64,000 nucleotides of DNA from NCBI RefSeq assembly GCF_000255655.1, contig NZ_JH636434.1, positions 1,228,045 through 1,292,044 on the forward strand, given 5' to 3'. Position numbers and translations under genes: made by a program. This document shows positions 26,316 through 34,681 of the stretch, one piece after another. This DNA is from Schlesneria paludicola DSM 18645. GTDB taxonomy: Bacteria > Planctomycetota > Planctomycetia > Planctomycetales > Planctomycetaceae. Below the pieces are notes generated by a model. That model was not told where the DNA came from. It worked only from the letters and a program-made list of their open reading frames with translations, and made no database searches. Each line of letters opens with the position of its first letter. The stretch's first letter is position 1.

Positions 26316-26789
26316 CTAGAGTGTCAGATTGAAATCCTTCTCGTTGTCCCCCGGCAAGAGCTCGATCACTTCTTTAGAGTCGTCGTTGTAACGACGGGGA
26401 ATGAACTGAAGTTCTTCTTTTTGAGGTGGATTTGAGTCATCGATCTGAATCATTCGTCCCGTCTCTTTGAAGCCGAGGATGATCACAAGATACTTGCCGG
26501 CCTTCAGGCCCTTGCAGGACTCAACCTCAAAATAGCCATCTTTAATAGGGCTCAAACCACCAGGACCTGGTGTTCCATCCTGTGTCGAGAGACGGACGAC
26601 ACCTTTTGCCACGGGTACGCCGGCCACCTTGACTACACCTCGCAGTGACGCGGGCTTGGCCGCTTTGCTGCAACCGCTCAACAGACATCCAATCACGAGA
26701 CCGGCCAATACCGGACGAAACGCACCGATCGGTCGCAGAGAATTGCCAAGAGATTGAAACCGCCTTCGATCAATGAATTGGAAAGACAT
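26316..26789 (-). CDS. Small lipoprotein with transthyretin-like/carboxypeptidase-regulatory-type domain
   Basis: The 157-aa protein has a long basic N-terminus, a hydrophobic stretch and a lipobox 'LLSGC' with C40 as the probable lipidated residue. The mature part reads like the small beta-sandwich proteins paired with DUF1559 in Planctomycetes: 'LRGVVKVAGVPVAKGVVRL', 'GYFEVESCKGLKAGKYLVII', 'FIPRRYND' and a C-terminal 'NEKDFNLTL'. The start at 26789 has AGG upstream; a GTG at 26798 is an alternative. A binding or structural role in the envelope is inferred only from the fold type. Confidence 0.82.
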   Translation of the reverse strand: MSFQFIDRRRFQSLGNSLRPIGAFRPVLAGLVIGCLLSGCSKAAKPASLRGVVKVAGVPVAKGVVRLSTQDGTPGPGGLSPIKDGYFEVESCKGLKAGKYLVIILGFKETGRMIQIDDSNPPQKEELQFIPRRYNDDSKEVIELLPGDNEKDFNLTL

Positions 26790-27020
26790 GCGAGGCACCT
26801 AAGTTTGGGCCAGATTCGCCGGACAGACAATTCGATCTGATCTCGCGAGCAAGCCGAGGTGTGAACTCTTTAATGAGAAATGAATCTCGCGATTCACTTC
26901 TTATAAAAAGCGGAGTCGCGACAGTCAACATAATAGAACGGTAATGTGTTCATACGAGCAAATATAGGACGACATTTGCAAACTTCGGATCTACGCAGGC
27001 CCAAGCCGTATCCTCTACTC

Positions 27021-27044
27021 GTTACCAAACCCCCATCTGGTAAC
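27021..27044. repeat. 24-nt covarying palindrome, copy 1
   Basis: The outer arms are GTTACCA and TGGTAAC; the centre (AACCCCCATC) is diverged. It is one of three nearly adjacent copies. Confidence 0.6.
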
Positions 27045-27058
27045 TCCTCCTCCCTCTC

Positions 27059-27081
27059 GCTACCAAGCCCCCCCTGGTAGC
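27059..27081. repeat. 24-nt-family palindrome, copy 2 (23 nt)
   Basis: The arms are GCTACCA and TGGTAGC. Compared with copy 3, the second base pair T-A is replaced by C-G on both sides, so pairing is kept. The centre is C-rich. Confidence 0.6.
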
Positions 27082-27089
27082 TCCTTCTC

Positions 27090-27113
27090 GTTACCAAGCT
27101 CCCGCTTGGTAAC
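27090..27113. repeat. 24-nt palindrome, copy 3 (consensus form)
   Basis: The arms GTTACCAAGC and GCTTGGTAAC pair perfectly over 10 bp around the asymmetric centre TCCC. The same 24 nt recurs exactly in inverted orientation at 52513-52536, with partly conserved flanks (GCCTC on one side). Confidence 0.8.
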
Positions 27114-27203
27114 GCCTCTTACGATTCGATTCTCTGCCGTATAGGAAAGTGACCTCGGCCCGACATCCGTATGCCTGATGTGTAGGTCACGGTTCACAGC
27201 CCT

Positions 27204-27305
27204 AACAGCCTACTGAAGTAACAGGAACTGGCTCCGACCAGAATAAAAACCGCCACGACATCGTGAACGCCAAGGTGTCTGTCCCGCTTACTTCAACAGG
27301 TTGCG
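27204..27305. repeat. 102-bp palindromic dispersed element, copy A
   Basis: It begins AACAGCCTACTGAAGTAA and ends TTACTTCAACAGGTTGCG, giving imperfect terminal inverted repeats; an inner pair (GGAACTGGCTCCG against GGTGTCTGTCCCG read in reverse) extends the palindrome. It aligns without gaps over 102 bp to the inverse of 60417-60518, with about 79 identities by hand count. It encodes no protein. Confidence 0.75.
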
Positions 27306-27436
27306 ATGAGAGGGTGACAGGAAAGTTCTCCCGGCAGTTTGGAATCCAAAGTACATCGACGAGCCTCATCCTTCACCTTTCCCGCGGGAAAATGAGCCAG
27401 TTCCCGGCCTGTGAACGGTCAATATGTGCAGAAAGC

Positions 27437-27460
27437 GTTGCCAAGCTCCCGCTTGGCAAT
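27437..27460. repeat. 24-nt palindrome, copy 4
   Basis: The arms are GTTGCCAAGC and GCTTGGCAAT around TCCC. The fourth pair is G-C rather than A-T, with the partner base changed to match. It lies 36 bp from the Nudix stop codon. Confidence 0.75.
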
Positions 27461-27495
27461 AAGGAGAATCACAATCGCGATGACCACCGAGTCCA

Positions 27496-28263
27496 TCACA
27501 TACGCTGCGACGACTCAACCCCACAGGCGGAGTACATCAATATCCTGAAACGCTCGAACCAGTCGGCCTGATTCAGGGCAAACCGCTCTGTCGTCCTCAA
27601 AGGAATCCATTCCACCTGCCATGTGTGCCCGTCCGCCGTGCATTTCCATGGCTCTGATCGAAAGTCGCCGAGAAACAGAAAGCAGACAAAAACACGCGCG
27701 ACAGAGCGTCCAATGAATCGCGTCGGAATAACACCTTGTATTCGCCTGCTGACAATCGGCGGATCAAGATTCAGATTCCACTCCTCTTCACAGACTTGGG
27801 ACAGCGCATCACCATGCGACAGGATCCTGACACGTCTCCCTCGATAAAAGAGTGACCTTTCCTCATCACGATTCGTGGAAATACTTTCCGACGTTTCCAA
27901 TACAAATCCCTCGTCGGCATCGCGTGGACACACTTCAGTCCCGAGTCGCCGCCCTTGGTCCAGCGCCGTGACGCACGTTTCTTCGCGCACCTCGCGCCGG
28001 GCGGCATCGAGTACCCCTTCGCCCGACTCAATCGTGCCTGCTGGAAACTGCAGCCCGGCAATAGGATGGCGAAGGGCCAGCACCATCGGTTCCGGCGTGG
28101 GGGTCAAAACAAACGCGGCAACCTTAAGAATCAAGTGATCGCCACTTTCAGTCCGATGATGCATGTCGACCGCTCCCATTGATGTGCCAGGCGATCCCAA
28201 AACCAGGACACCATCACCTCCCCATAAAGTCAACGCTGCTAGACGAGTACAGGTCTCGACCAC
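27496..28263 (-). CDS. Nudix hydrolase
   Basis: Nudix enzymes hydrolyse nucleoside diphosphates linked to other groups. The 255-aa protein contains a complete Nudix box, GTIESGEGVLDAARREVREE followed by T-C-V, matching G-x5-E-x7-R-E-U-x-E-E with U hydrophobic. An upstream beta strand 'LILKVAAFVLTPTPEPMVLA' and 'RHPIAGLQFPAG' fit the fold. A long insert (about 105-160) follows the box and may define substrate choice. The C-terminal part (HTWQVEWIPL, LNQADWFERF) is typical. The start is GTG at 28263; an ATG at 28179 is possible and would still keep the whole domain. Confidence 0.88.
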   Translation of the reverse strand: MVETCTRLAALTLWGGDGVLVLGSPGTSMGAVDMHHRTESGDHLILKVAAFVLTPTPEPMVLALRHPIAGLQFPAGTIESGEGVLDAARREVREETCVTALDQGRRLGTEVCPRDADEGFVLETSESISTNRDEERSLFYRGRRVRILSHGDALSQVCEEEWNLNLDPPIVSRRIQGVIPTRFIGRSVARVFVCFLFLGDFRSEPWKCTADGHTWQVEWIPLRTTERFALNQADWFERFRILMYSACGVESSQRM

Positions 28264-28781
28264 GCGTTGTCATCCGTACATGGAACTTTTTTTTCTTGTA
28301 GTAACTAATTGCATTTTCCGAACTCTCTTGATAGCGTCTTAATCAGATTCAGCCCATGTCTCATTGCCGCAGTCCTTTTCTGACGCGATTGCCTTAACTC
28401 TCTGTTTGACGAATCCCGCGGCACATCGCATGGCCATCACGGTGTTTAAGTTCGCGAACTGCTTCGCGATTTGGTGCGTTTCGTTCCCATTGTGATTAGT
28501 CGGTTTCGAGTCCCATTTCGTCGTCAATTCCATCTTGAGTGACCGCTTTATTCCGAACGCTCTTGCGTTCGCGTAATGACAGTACGTTTGTCTACATCAC
28601 GCTCTCGACGAGATGTAGCCGCATTTCTGGCGGCCAATTCTCGCCCAAGAAACTTCGTTTCAGTTGATCAGCCACAATGGGGTTTGAAGGAGCACAGGCC
28701 TTCATCTGATTGTTGTCGTGTCGAAGCGTTTATCGTTTGGTTGCAGTGTTGTTGTACGTCATTTTGTGCGAAGGAGTCTTG
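28264..28781. other. Divergent intergenic region upstream of DUF1559 copy B
   Basis: This 518-bp gap separates the Nudix gene (-) from DUF1559 copy B (+). It contains a T-run near 28289-28296 and a possible minus-strand frame of 64 codons at 28339-28533. A small stem GAACGC/GCGTTC occurs near 28555. No known regulatory element was recognised. Confidence 0.3.
28339..28533 (-). CDS. Possible small protein, 64 aa
   Basis: The frame from the ATG at 28533 reads MELTTKWDSKPTNHNGNE and later 'AMRCAAGFVKQRVKAIAS'. Codon choice (GCG, ACG, TCG, GAA) looks like that of nearby genes, but there is no clear ribosome-binding site, signal or motif. It may be a real small gene or chance. Confidence 0.25.
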   Translation of the reverse strand: MELTTKWDSKPTNHNGNETHQIAKQFANLNTVMAMRCAAGFVKQRVKAIASEKDCGNETWAESD

Positions 28782-29963
28782 ATGAAATCGCCACGCAGAA
28801 AGCTCGGATTCACTCTCATCGAACTGTTGGTTGTGATCGCGATTATCGCCGTTTTGATCTCTCTACTTTTGCCCGCAGTCCAACAGGCGCGTGAAGCGGC
28901 GCGTCGCACGCAATGCAAGAACAATTTGAAGCAGCTGGGATTGGCACTGGCCAACTACCATGATCAGTTCCTGACTTTCCCACCGTCGGTCGTGTATGCC
29001 AATAGCTCACTGGGAGCCCAGACCGGGGTTTCATCAGGCCTTCCGACCACCCCGATGGTGAATGCAGCCCCAAACTATGACAGTGGTGGCGGATACAGCA
29101 CGTCGACATTCTTCCGGGCTCCGTGGACCGTTCTTGTACTGCCTCTGATGGACCAGGCGAATCTCTACAATCAGTTCGACATGACAAAACCATTCTTCGG
29201 TCGCTACGACCATCAGACCGGCGGAGCCGCAAAGCCGGGCCCAGCAGGGTCACCGAACTATATCGTGCAGCAAACGAACAGTCCTGCTGTATTTCGATGC
29301 CCATCGACGCCGACCTACAATAGCGACAAGAACATCAACAACTACAACATCTGTATGGGTGGCGGGTCTCACACAATTCCTTATTTCAATGTCGACAACG
29401 ATCCGAACTCAGCACTCCTGGCGAATTTTAGCCCAGCCTTCTCAGCCAACGCCTCTGCCGCCGACGGTGACTTTGCCAATTCGGGACGGCTGTTTTGGAA
29501 TAACGGCGTTTCGCACATGAACGGCGGCAGGACGATCAGCGGAGTTCGCGACGGTACTTCGAACACCCTGCTGGTCGGAGAGACGGTCTACGTCGGACTG
29601 ATTGGAAACTACACTTCCGCTGGTGGAGCTGGAGATGTTAATAGCGGGTCCGTATTCAGCTGGTGCTGGGCTTCGTCGGGACGTAACGATGGCGGAGGCA
29701 GTCCCTCCCTGTTTAACACTGCCGCGACGCTCTGCCCGATCAACAATCCACTCATGAGCTTTACTTGGCAACAAGTTCTTCAGCGTCAAGGCTCTGCAAA
29801 GGCTCATACCATGAACATGGAAGGCTTCAGCAGTTTTCATGACGGCGGCTGCCACATGTGCATGGTGGACGGTAGCGTTCGATTCGTCAGCCAGAACGTC
29901 GATTTGCTGACCTATCAACGCCTCGGTGCCGCTTCAGATGGGGGCATCCTGGGTGAATTCTAG
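28782..29963 (+). CDS. DUF1559 pseudopilin-like protein (copy B)
   Basis: The 393-aa protein has the prepilin-like N-terminus '[20 protein letters not shown]' followed by '[20 protein letters not shown]', and the C-terminal signature '[20 protein letters not shown]'. AAGGAG lies 5 nt before the ATG at 28782, a strong start. Compared with copy A it has a longer middle region rich in Asn/Gly/Ser. It is followed after 229 bp by a small lipoprotein gene, the same pairing as copy A but in the opposite gene order and on the other strand. Confidence 0.94.
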   Translation: MKSPRRKLGFTLIELLVVIAIIAVLISLLLPAVQQAREAARRTQCKNNLKQLGLALANYHDQFLTFPPSVVYANSSLGAQTGVSSGLPTTPMVNAAPNYDSGGGYSTSTFFRAPWTVLVLPLMDQANLYNQFDMTKPFFGRYDHQTGGAAKPGPAGSPNYIVQQTNSPAVFRCPSTPTYNSDKNINNYNICMGGGSHTIPYFNVDNDPNSALLANFSPAFSANASAADGDFANSGRLFWNNGVSHMNGGRTISGVRDGTSNTLLVGETVYVGLIGNYTSAGGAGDVNSGSVFSWCWASSGRNDGGGSPSLFNTAATLCPINNPLMSFTWQQVLQRQGSAKAHTMNMEGFSSFHDGGCHMCMVDGSVRFVSQNVDLLTYQRLGAASDGGILGEF

Positions 29964-30192
29964 TAGCCCAACGTCGGTCAAGTTTAGTGGCAAACTCATA
30001 CTGATCTGACAAGTTGCCGATCATCGCGAGCGGGACAATTTGCCTGTTCGCATCTTGATCTTCGACATACCACTTCAGCTGTGATGATCAACTTGTCCAA
30101 CGACGTTCGCTCCAACAAGAAAGGTGCCGATGTGCATTTGCCGTCGGCTCCTTTCTGTTCATTGGTATTCGTCCAAACGGGGATTAGGTTTC

Positions 30193-30687
30193 ATGCAATC
30201 GTCAAAAGTACAATCGGCCATGCCGAACCATGCTCATTGGTGGAACAAACTGTACATCATCGCCCTTGCGGGGATCGTGGGCACGTCGGTCGGATGCGGT
30301 GATGCCCAGAGTGGCAAATTCAAGGCAAAACCACGTTCCGTCGCGAGCGGAACAGTTTCTCTTGACGGCAAACCGGTCGCGATCGGTGCGGTCGTATTTA
30401 CTCACAAAGAATCGGGATTGCCCAGTATCTGTCCCGTCGAAAACGGAGCTTACAAAAGCCCCGCAGACAAAGGGCCGCAGATTGGTGTGAACTCCGTGTT
30501 AGTCTCAGCCAAGGGCGAGGATGGAAAAATGCTATGGTCAACCCCCACCGCCGAAGACGTTGCGGTGGACGATACGAAATTTGCCAAGGATTTCGCGTTG
30601 ACCAACAAGCAAGTCAAGATGAACGTGGCGGCGGCGGGCAAAAAGCGACCGACAACCACGAAGGTTTGGCCTGGTGACGAAGAGTAA
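30193..30687 (+). CDS. Small lipoprotein with beta-sandwich domain, partner of DUF1559 copy B
   Basis: The 164-aa product has a signal sequence with the lipobox 'GTSVGC' (C35). The mature part shows the transthyretin-like pattern also seen at 26316-26789: 'VASGTVSLDGKPVAIGAVVF', 'PVENGAYKSPADKGPQIGVN' and 'KVWPGDEE' at the end. The start at 30193 is preferred since AGG lies 6 nt upstream; an ATG at 30124 would give an unlikely leader. The gene is probably in the same unit as DUF1559 copy B. Confidence 0.8.
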   Translation: MQSSKVQSAMPNHAHWWNKLYIIALAGIVGTSVGCGDAQSGKFKAKPRSVASGTVSLDGKPVAIGAVVFTHKESGLPSICPVENGAYKSPADKGPQIGVNSVLVSAKGEDGKMLWSTPTAEDVAVDDTKFAKDFALTNKQVKMNVAAAGKKRPTTTKVWPGDEE

Positions 30688-30715
30688 CCCGTCATCTACG
30701 AATGTCTCGCAATCG

Positions 30716-31780
30716 TTAGCGAGCGAACGCTTCTACCAGCGGGACCGTTTCAGAGATGGGTTCACGATTCTCACTGTGACAGTTTTCGGCTTCGGGATGG
30801 ATCGGCTGTGGATCGCGATACGGACACAGCCGTCCTTCTTTCAAGAAACTGACGGTCTGCGAGATCGCATCCTCATTCCGCAACAGGCGGGAGTGAATCG
30901 CGCGAACGGTGCCAAAGTCGGCGGCGCCATTTAGTTTTGTGCTGGCGACAGTCACAGTGCCATCATCGTCACCCGGAATCAACGGATTCCATCCGGACGC
31001 CGTCCCGCGTGACCCCGCAATGACGGCGAACTCAAAATCCGGGGCGGGAAGCCGGGGAATCAGACCATCGGGACGTGTTCCCAGTTGACGGGCACCCGGT
31101 CCCGCGGCGGCGCGAAAAATCCAATACTGCTGCGTAATATCCGCGAGTTCAGCGCCACGATTGGGCGTCCCCAGCATCACCATCCGCTTGATCCGCGGAT
31201 CTTTGAACTCCATGGCATAGGCACGAACCACCAACCCCCCCATGCTGTGGACCACAAAGTTGATTTCGTCGAAACCTTCCAGCGACTGCACCGATCGGTC
31301 CAGAAACTGTGCCGCGTCAGTGATGCTGATCTGGGTGCTCGGATAGTCAAAATTGACCGTTGTATAGCCTGCGTCGCGAAGCGTGACGCCCATGCTGTTC
31401 ATGCACTTCGAGGACTGAAGCAGCCCATGAATCATGACGACCGCGGCCCCGCTGCCTGGCTTGAGCTGCTTTTGTTCGATGATCTTCTTCAGCGTCGCGG
31501 CACAGTCGTCGAACGATCCCCACATGTGGCGCACGTCACCGGGATCAATCAGTCTGTAATGCTTGGTGAAAACATTCTGTTGAATGCGCCAGCCACGAAA
31601 GTGATGTACGTCACCCCAGAACTGCCGACCACCTAGCGTCTTCGCCAGCATCCCTTCGTCCACCTGCTTCTTGAGAGTGTCATCCTGTGCCACTGCCACC
31701 ACTTCGCTGGCGGTCATCTGCTTTCCACAAAGCGACGCAAACAGATATCCTGCAACGATTAACTTGGATCGTGCCTGCAT
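30716..31780 (-). CDS. Lipase-like alpha/beta hydrolase, exported
   Basis: The 354-aa protein has a short signal-like N-terminus (QARSKLIVAGYLFASLCG). The alpha/beta-hydrolase core shows the oxyanion segment 'GAAVVMIHGLLQSS', the nucleophile elbow 'NFVVHSMGGLVVRAYAMEF', 'MVMLGTPNRGAELA', a late acidic 'PGDDDGTVTVAST' and a C-terminal His in 'VRAIHSRLLRNED'. This is the layout of triacylglycerol lipases of the PGAP1/LipA kind. AGGAG lies 7 nt before the ATG at 31780; the longer open frame upstream shows no family character. Substrate is unknown. Confidence 0.87.
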   Translation of the reverse strand: MQARSKLIVAGYLFASLCGKQMTASEVVAVAQDDTLKKQVDEGMLAKTLGGRQFWGDVHHFRGWRIQQNVFTKHYRLIDPGDVRHMWGSFDDCAATLKKIIEQKQLKPGSGAAVVMIHGLLQSSKCMNSMGVTLRDAGYTTVNFDYPSTQISITDAAQFLDRSVQSLEGFDEINFVVHSMGGLVVRAYAMEFKDPRIKRMVMLGTPNRGAELADITQQYWIFRAAAGPGARQLGTRPDGLIPRLPAPDFEFAVIAGSRGTASGWNPLIPGDDDGTVTVASTKLNGAADFGTVRAIHSRLLRNEDAISQTVSFLKEGRLCPYRDPQPIHPEAENCHSENREPISETVPLVEAFAR

Positions 31781-32062
31781 GATTCGCTCCTGACCCGACC
31801 ACCAACGCGGTCCGATTGTTGTCGAAGTCGTAAATTCTGAAAAGACGTTTCTCAGAATTTCAGATTGCCGGCCGCCCGACTTAACTTCCTGATCCCGTAG
31901 ATGCCTTCGTCGCGTTGCGAGTCCTACTTGGAACCGAGTAAGCTTCGCCCTGTTCGCGAACATGCGAATGAATGTCACCAAATTGATTTCCGTTATATGA
32001 TGACATCTCGCCCTTCGCCGTCCGCGGGACGAGAGGTTGCTGGATACCCAGGGTTTTTCCCC

Positions 32063-33310
32063 ATGCACGCTGAGATTATTTCCGTTGGCACCGAGTTGAC
32101 CACCGGAGCGAAACTCGACACCAATAGCCAATGGCTCAGCCTGGAACTCGCTGAAATCGGGATTCCAGTCCTTGCCCATTTGACCATCTCGGACGATCTG
32201 GACGCGATGGTTGCTGCCATTCATGCGGCGGCCGATCGGTCCGAAATCGTACTGCTGACCGGTGGATTGGGACCGACGCTTGACGATTTGACCCGCGAAG
32301 CACTCGCGAAATTCGCCAATGTCGAACTGGTTCAACACCTTCCGTCATTCGAGCATGTCAAATCGATGTTTGCCAAACGCAATCGTCCGATGCCCGAACG
32401 AAACGTCATTCAGTCCATGTTCCCGGCAGGAAGTGAACCACTTCCGAACCCGCGTGGAACGGCCCCTGGAATCTGGATGATCTCTACTCGCCCCGACGGC
32501 AGCCAATCGCGAATTGCGGCCATGCCCGGCGTCCCCAGTGAAATGAAGCAGATGTTCCGGCAGCAGGTCCTGCCGCGCCTCGACGGACGCGGGCAGGTGA
32601 TCCGGCGTGCCCGCATCAACCTGTTCGGGGTTGGCGAGTCCCAGGCCGAAGAAATTCTGGGCGACTTGACGGCCCGCGGACGCGATCCAGACGTGGGAAT
32701 CACCGTTCACGAAGCCACGATTACACTGCGAATTACGGCAACCGCCCCAACGGTTGATGACTGCCGCAATAAGATTGAACGGGCCAAGACGGCGATTCTG
32801 AACCGGATGGGAACGCTCGTATTCGGCGTGGAAGATGAAGAACTGGAACATGCGCTAGTGCGACTCTTGCTGCAACGACGAGCGACCCTCTCAACCGCCG
32901 AATCGGGGACCGGGGGCCTGCTGGCACACCGCTTGACCGGTGTTGTCGGCTTTGAATCTTGCTACATGGGTGGAGTGGTTGTTCCGACCAACGCGGCCAA
33001 GCGAGAACTCGTATCCGTCGACCCCATGTTGATCCGCCAATATGGTCCGATCAGTGCAGAGGTCGCGTTGGCGATTGCCAAAGGTTGTCGTCAGCGATTC
33101 GGGACAAATTTCGCCCTTGCCGTCTCTGAATGGCCTGAATTCGATCCCGACGATCCCTTGGCATCGGTTCCGGCCTCGTTCGTGGCCCTTGCCGGGCCGA
33201 AGGGGACCAAAGTCGAGAAAGTGCAGCACTTTGGCGATCCGGCGATCGCCAAAAGTCGCACGGCGAAAGTGGCAATGAACCTGCTCAGGTTGCACCTGAT
33301 TCAGGGTTGA
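32063..33310 (+). CDS. cinA: CinA-family protein with atypical C-terminal domain
   Basis: CinA proteins join an N-terminal molybdopterin-binding-like (COG1058) domain, which can have ADP-ribose pyrophosphatase activity, to a C-terminal NMN-deamidase (PncC) domain. The 415-aa protein starts 'MHAEIISVGTELTTGAKLDT' and keeps 'LLTGGLGPTLDDLTREALA', 'NPRGTAPGIW' and 'MPGVPSEMKQMF'. The C-terminal domain begins near 270. The usual A-E-S-C-T-G-G reads AESGTGG (S281 kept, Cys replaced by Gly); the usual Y-S-N-x-x-K is P-T-N-A-A-K (K313 kept, P308 where Tyr is expected); and the G-I-A-G-P loop is replaced by SEWPEFDPDDPLAS. The start at 32063 begins exactly at the domain. Confidence 0.9.
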   Translation: MHAEIISVGTELTTGAKLDTNSQWLSLELAEIGIPVLAHLTISDDLDAMVAAIHAAADRSEIVLLTGGLGPTLDDLTREALAKFANVELVQHLPSFEHVKSMFAKRNRPMPERNVIQSMFPAGSEPLPNPRGTAPGIWMISTRPDGSQSRIAAMPGVPSEMKQMFRQQVLPRLDGRGQVIRRARINLFGVGESQAEEILGDLTARGRDPDVGITVHEATITLRITATAPTVDDCRNKIERAKTAILNRMGTLVFGVEDEELEHALVRLLLQRRATLSTAESGTGGLLAHRLTGVVGFESCYMGGVVVPTNAAKRELVSVDPMLIRQYGPISAEVALAIAKGCRQRFGTNFALAVSEWPEFDPDDPLASVPASFVALAGPKGTKVEKVQHFGDPAIAKSRTAKVAMNLLRLHLIQG

Positions 33311-33502
33311 TGGAAACCTGCGTGAGTCACCGTTCACAGTCCGAAGCGAGGGGGACAGGCACGTGAACAATGACTCTGCGTGACTTTGACGAATCGGTCT
33401 GATATCAATCGCCGGATCGAATCTCGATCGGATTGATCGCGGCAGTGCATCACGGCGGCCCCTCCAGGGGTTGGCTCTACTCAAAAAGGCTTTTGCGGAA
33501 TC

Positions 33503-34591
33503 ATGGAAGCAGGAATTGTTGGACTGCCCAACGTGGGTAAAAGCACATTGTTCAATGCGTTGACGATGTCCAAAGCGGCCCAGAGTGCCAACTATCCGTT
33601 TTGCACCATTGAACCAAACGAAGGCGTCGTCAGCGTTCCTGATGATCGCCTGCGCCGCATCAGCCAATATATTGTCCCGAAAAAGCTGGTTCCCGCCGCT
33701 TTGAAACTGGTCGATATCGCCGGGATCGTGAAAGGCGCGAGCGAAGGACAGGGACTGGGCAATAAGTTCTTGACCCATATCCGCGAGGTCGACGCGATTC
33801 TGCAGGTGGTTCGCTGCTTCGATGATCCCGACGTGATCCATGTTTCGGGAAGCGTCAATCCTGTTGCCGACATCGAAACGATTGAGATCGAATTGATGTT
33901 GGCGGACATCCAGACACTGGAAAACTCGCTCTCCAAGGCAGAGCGAACGGCCAAAAGCGGCGACAAAGACGCCAAGCAACGCGTGGAAGTGATCAAAAAG
34001 TGCCTGGCGCACCTGACCACGGATCAGCCACTCCGAAAAATGGAGTTCGACGAGAACGAAACGAAGCTCGTCTCGAGCTACGGCTTGATGACGGCCAAGC
34101 CGATTCTGTACGTCGCCAACGTCGACGAGAACGATCTGGAAGGGAAGGGCAAGCTGGTCCAAGACGTTCGCGATTTTGCCGCGAAAGTCGGGGCGTCGGT
34201 TGTTCCCGTGTGTGCAAAACTCGAATCAGAGATCGCGGAACTCGACGAAGCCGATCGAGCGGAAATGCTGGAAGGGGCCGGTTTGGCGGAGCCCGCGCTC
34301 AGTGCGCTGGCACGCGAAGCCTATAAAGTCCTGGGGTTGCAGAGCTATTTCACAGCCGGCGAGATGGAAGTGCGTGCCTGGACGATTCCGATCGGGGCGA
34401 CTGCGCCTCAAGCCGCTGGTGTGATTCACACCGATTTCGAGAAAGGGTTTATCCGCGCCGAAGTTTACACGCTGGCCGATCTCGAAACCTACAAGAGCGA
34501 AAAAGAGATCCGATCCGCAGGGAAACTGCGAGTCGAAGGCAAAGGCTATGTCATGCAGGATGGCGACATCTGCCACTTCCTGTTCAATTGA
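33503..34591 (+). CDS. ychF: YchF/OLA1-type ATPase
   Basis: YchF is a P-loop NTPase related to Obg GTPases that prefers ATP and associates with ribosomes. The 362-aa protein is full length, with G1 '[14 protein letters not shown]', '[17 protein letters not shown]', G3 '[18 protein letters not shown]' and the altered G4 'NVDE' that explains ATP preference. It has a coiled-coil arm (about 130-175) and a C-terminal TGS domain ('[20 protein letters not shown]', '[15 protein letters not shown]'). It converges on the esterase gene at 34682, with a shared hairpin between. Confidence 0.97.
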   Translation: MEAGIVGLPNVGKSTLFNALTMSKAAQSANYPFCTIEPNEGVVSVPDDRLRRISQYIVPKKLVPAALKLVDIAGIVKGASEGQGLGNKFLTHIREVDAILQVVRCFDDPDVIHVSGSVNPVADIETIEIELMLADIQTLENSLSKAERTAKSGDKDAKQRVEVIKKCLAHLTTDQPLRKMEFDENETKLVSSYGLMTAKPILYVANVDENDLEGKGKLVQDVRDFAAKVGASVVPVCAKLESEIAELDEADRAEMLEGAGLAEPALSALAREAYKVLGLQSYFTAGEMEVRAWTIPIGATAPQAAGVIHTDFEKGFIRAEVYTLADLETYKSEKEIRSAGKLRVEGKGYVMQDGDICHFLFN

Positions 34592-34657
34592 TTCTGGTTG
34601 CTTCCGCCGGACGACGAACAGCCCGGCGACGAACAACCTGCGTTTGATGACACCACG

Positions 34658-34681
34658 GCCGCGAAACACCGATTTCGCGGC
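34658..34681. terminator. Hairpin shared by convergent ychF and esterase genes
   Basis: GCCGCGAAA (34658-34666) and TTTCGCGGC (34673-34681) form a perfect 9-bp stem with a 6-nt loop. It touches the esterase stop codon on the minus strand and lies 67 bp past ychF. There is no separate T-tract, so efficiency is uncertain. Confidence 0.5.

Larger units (their letters stand above)
26799..27495. other. Repeat-rich gap between lipoprotein and Nudix genes
   Basis: This 697-bp gap holds no convincing gene but four copies of a 24-nt palindrome (27021-27044, 27059-27081, 27090-27113, 27437-27460) and one copy of the 102-bp palindromic element (27204-27305). It is the main repeat cluster in the window. 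The three adjacent palindromes have spacers of only 14 and 8 bp, so this is not a CRISPR array. Confidence 0.7.

Noticed and set aside
27021-27113. Three adjacent palindromes as a CRISPR array
   Set aside because: Repeats are only 23-24 nt, perfect palindromes, with spacers of 14 and 8 bp, and the same sequence occurs elsewhere in inverted orientation. No cas gene is present.
31781-32338. N-terminal extension of the lipase-like protein
   Set aside because: The frame is open upstream but overlaps cinA on the other strand, has no signature, and AGGAG plus a signal-like start mark 31780 as the real beginning.
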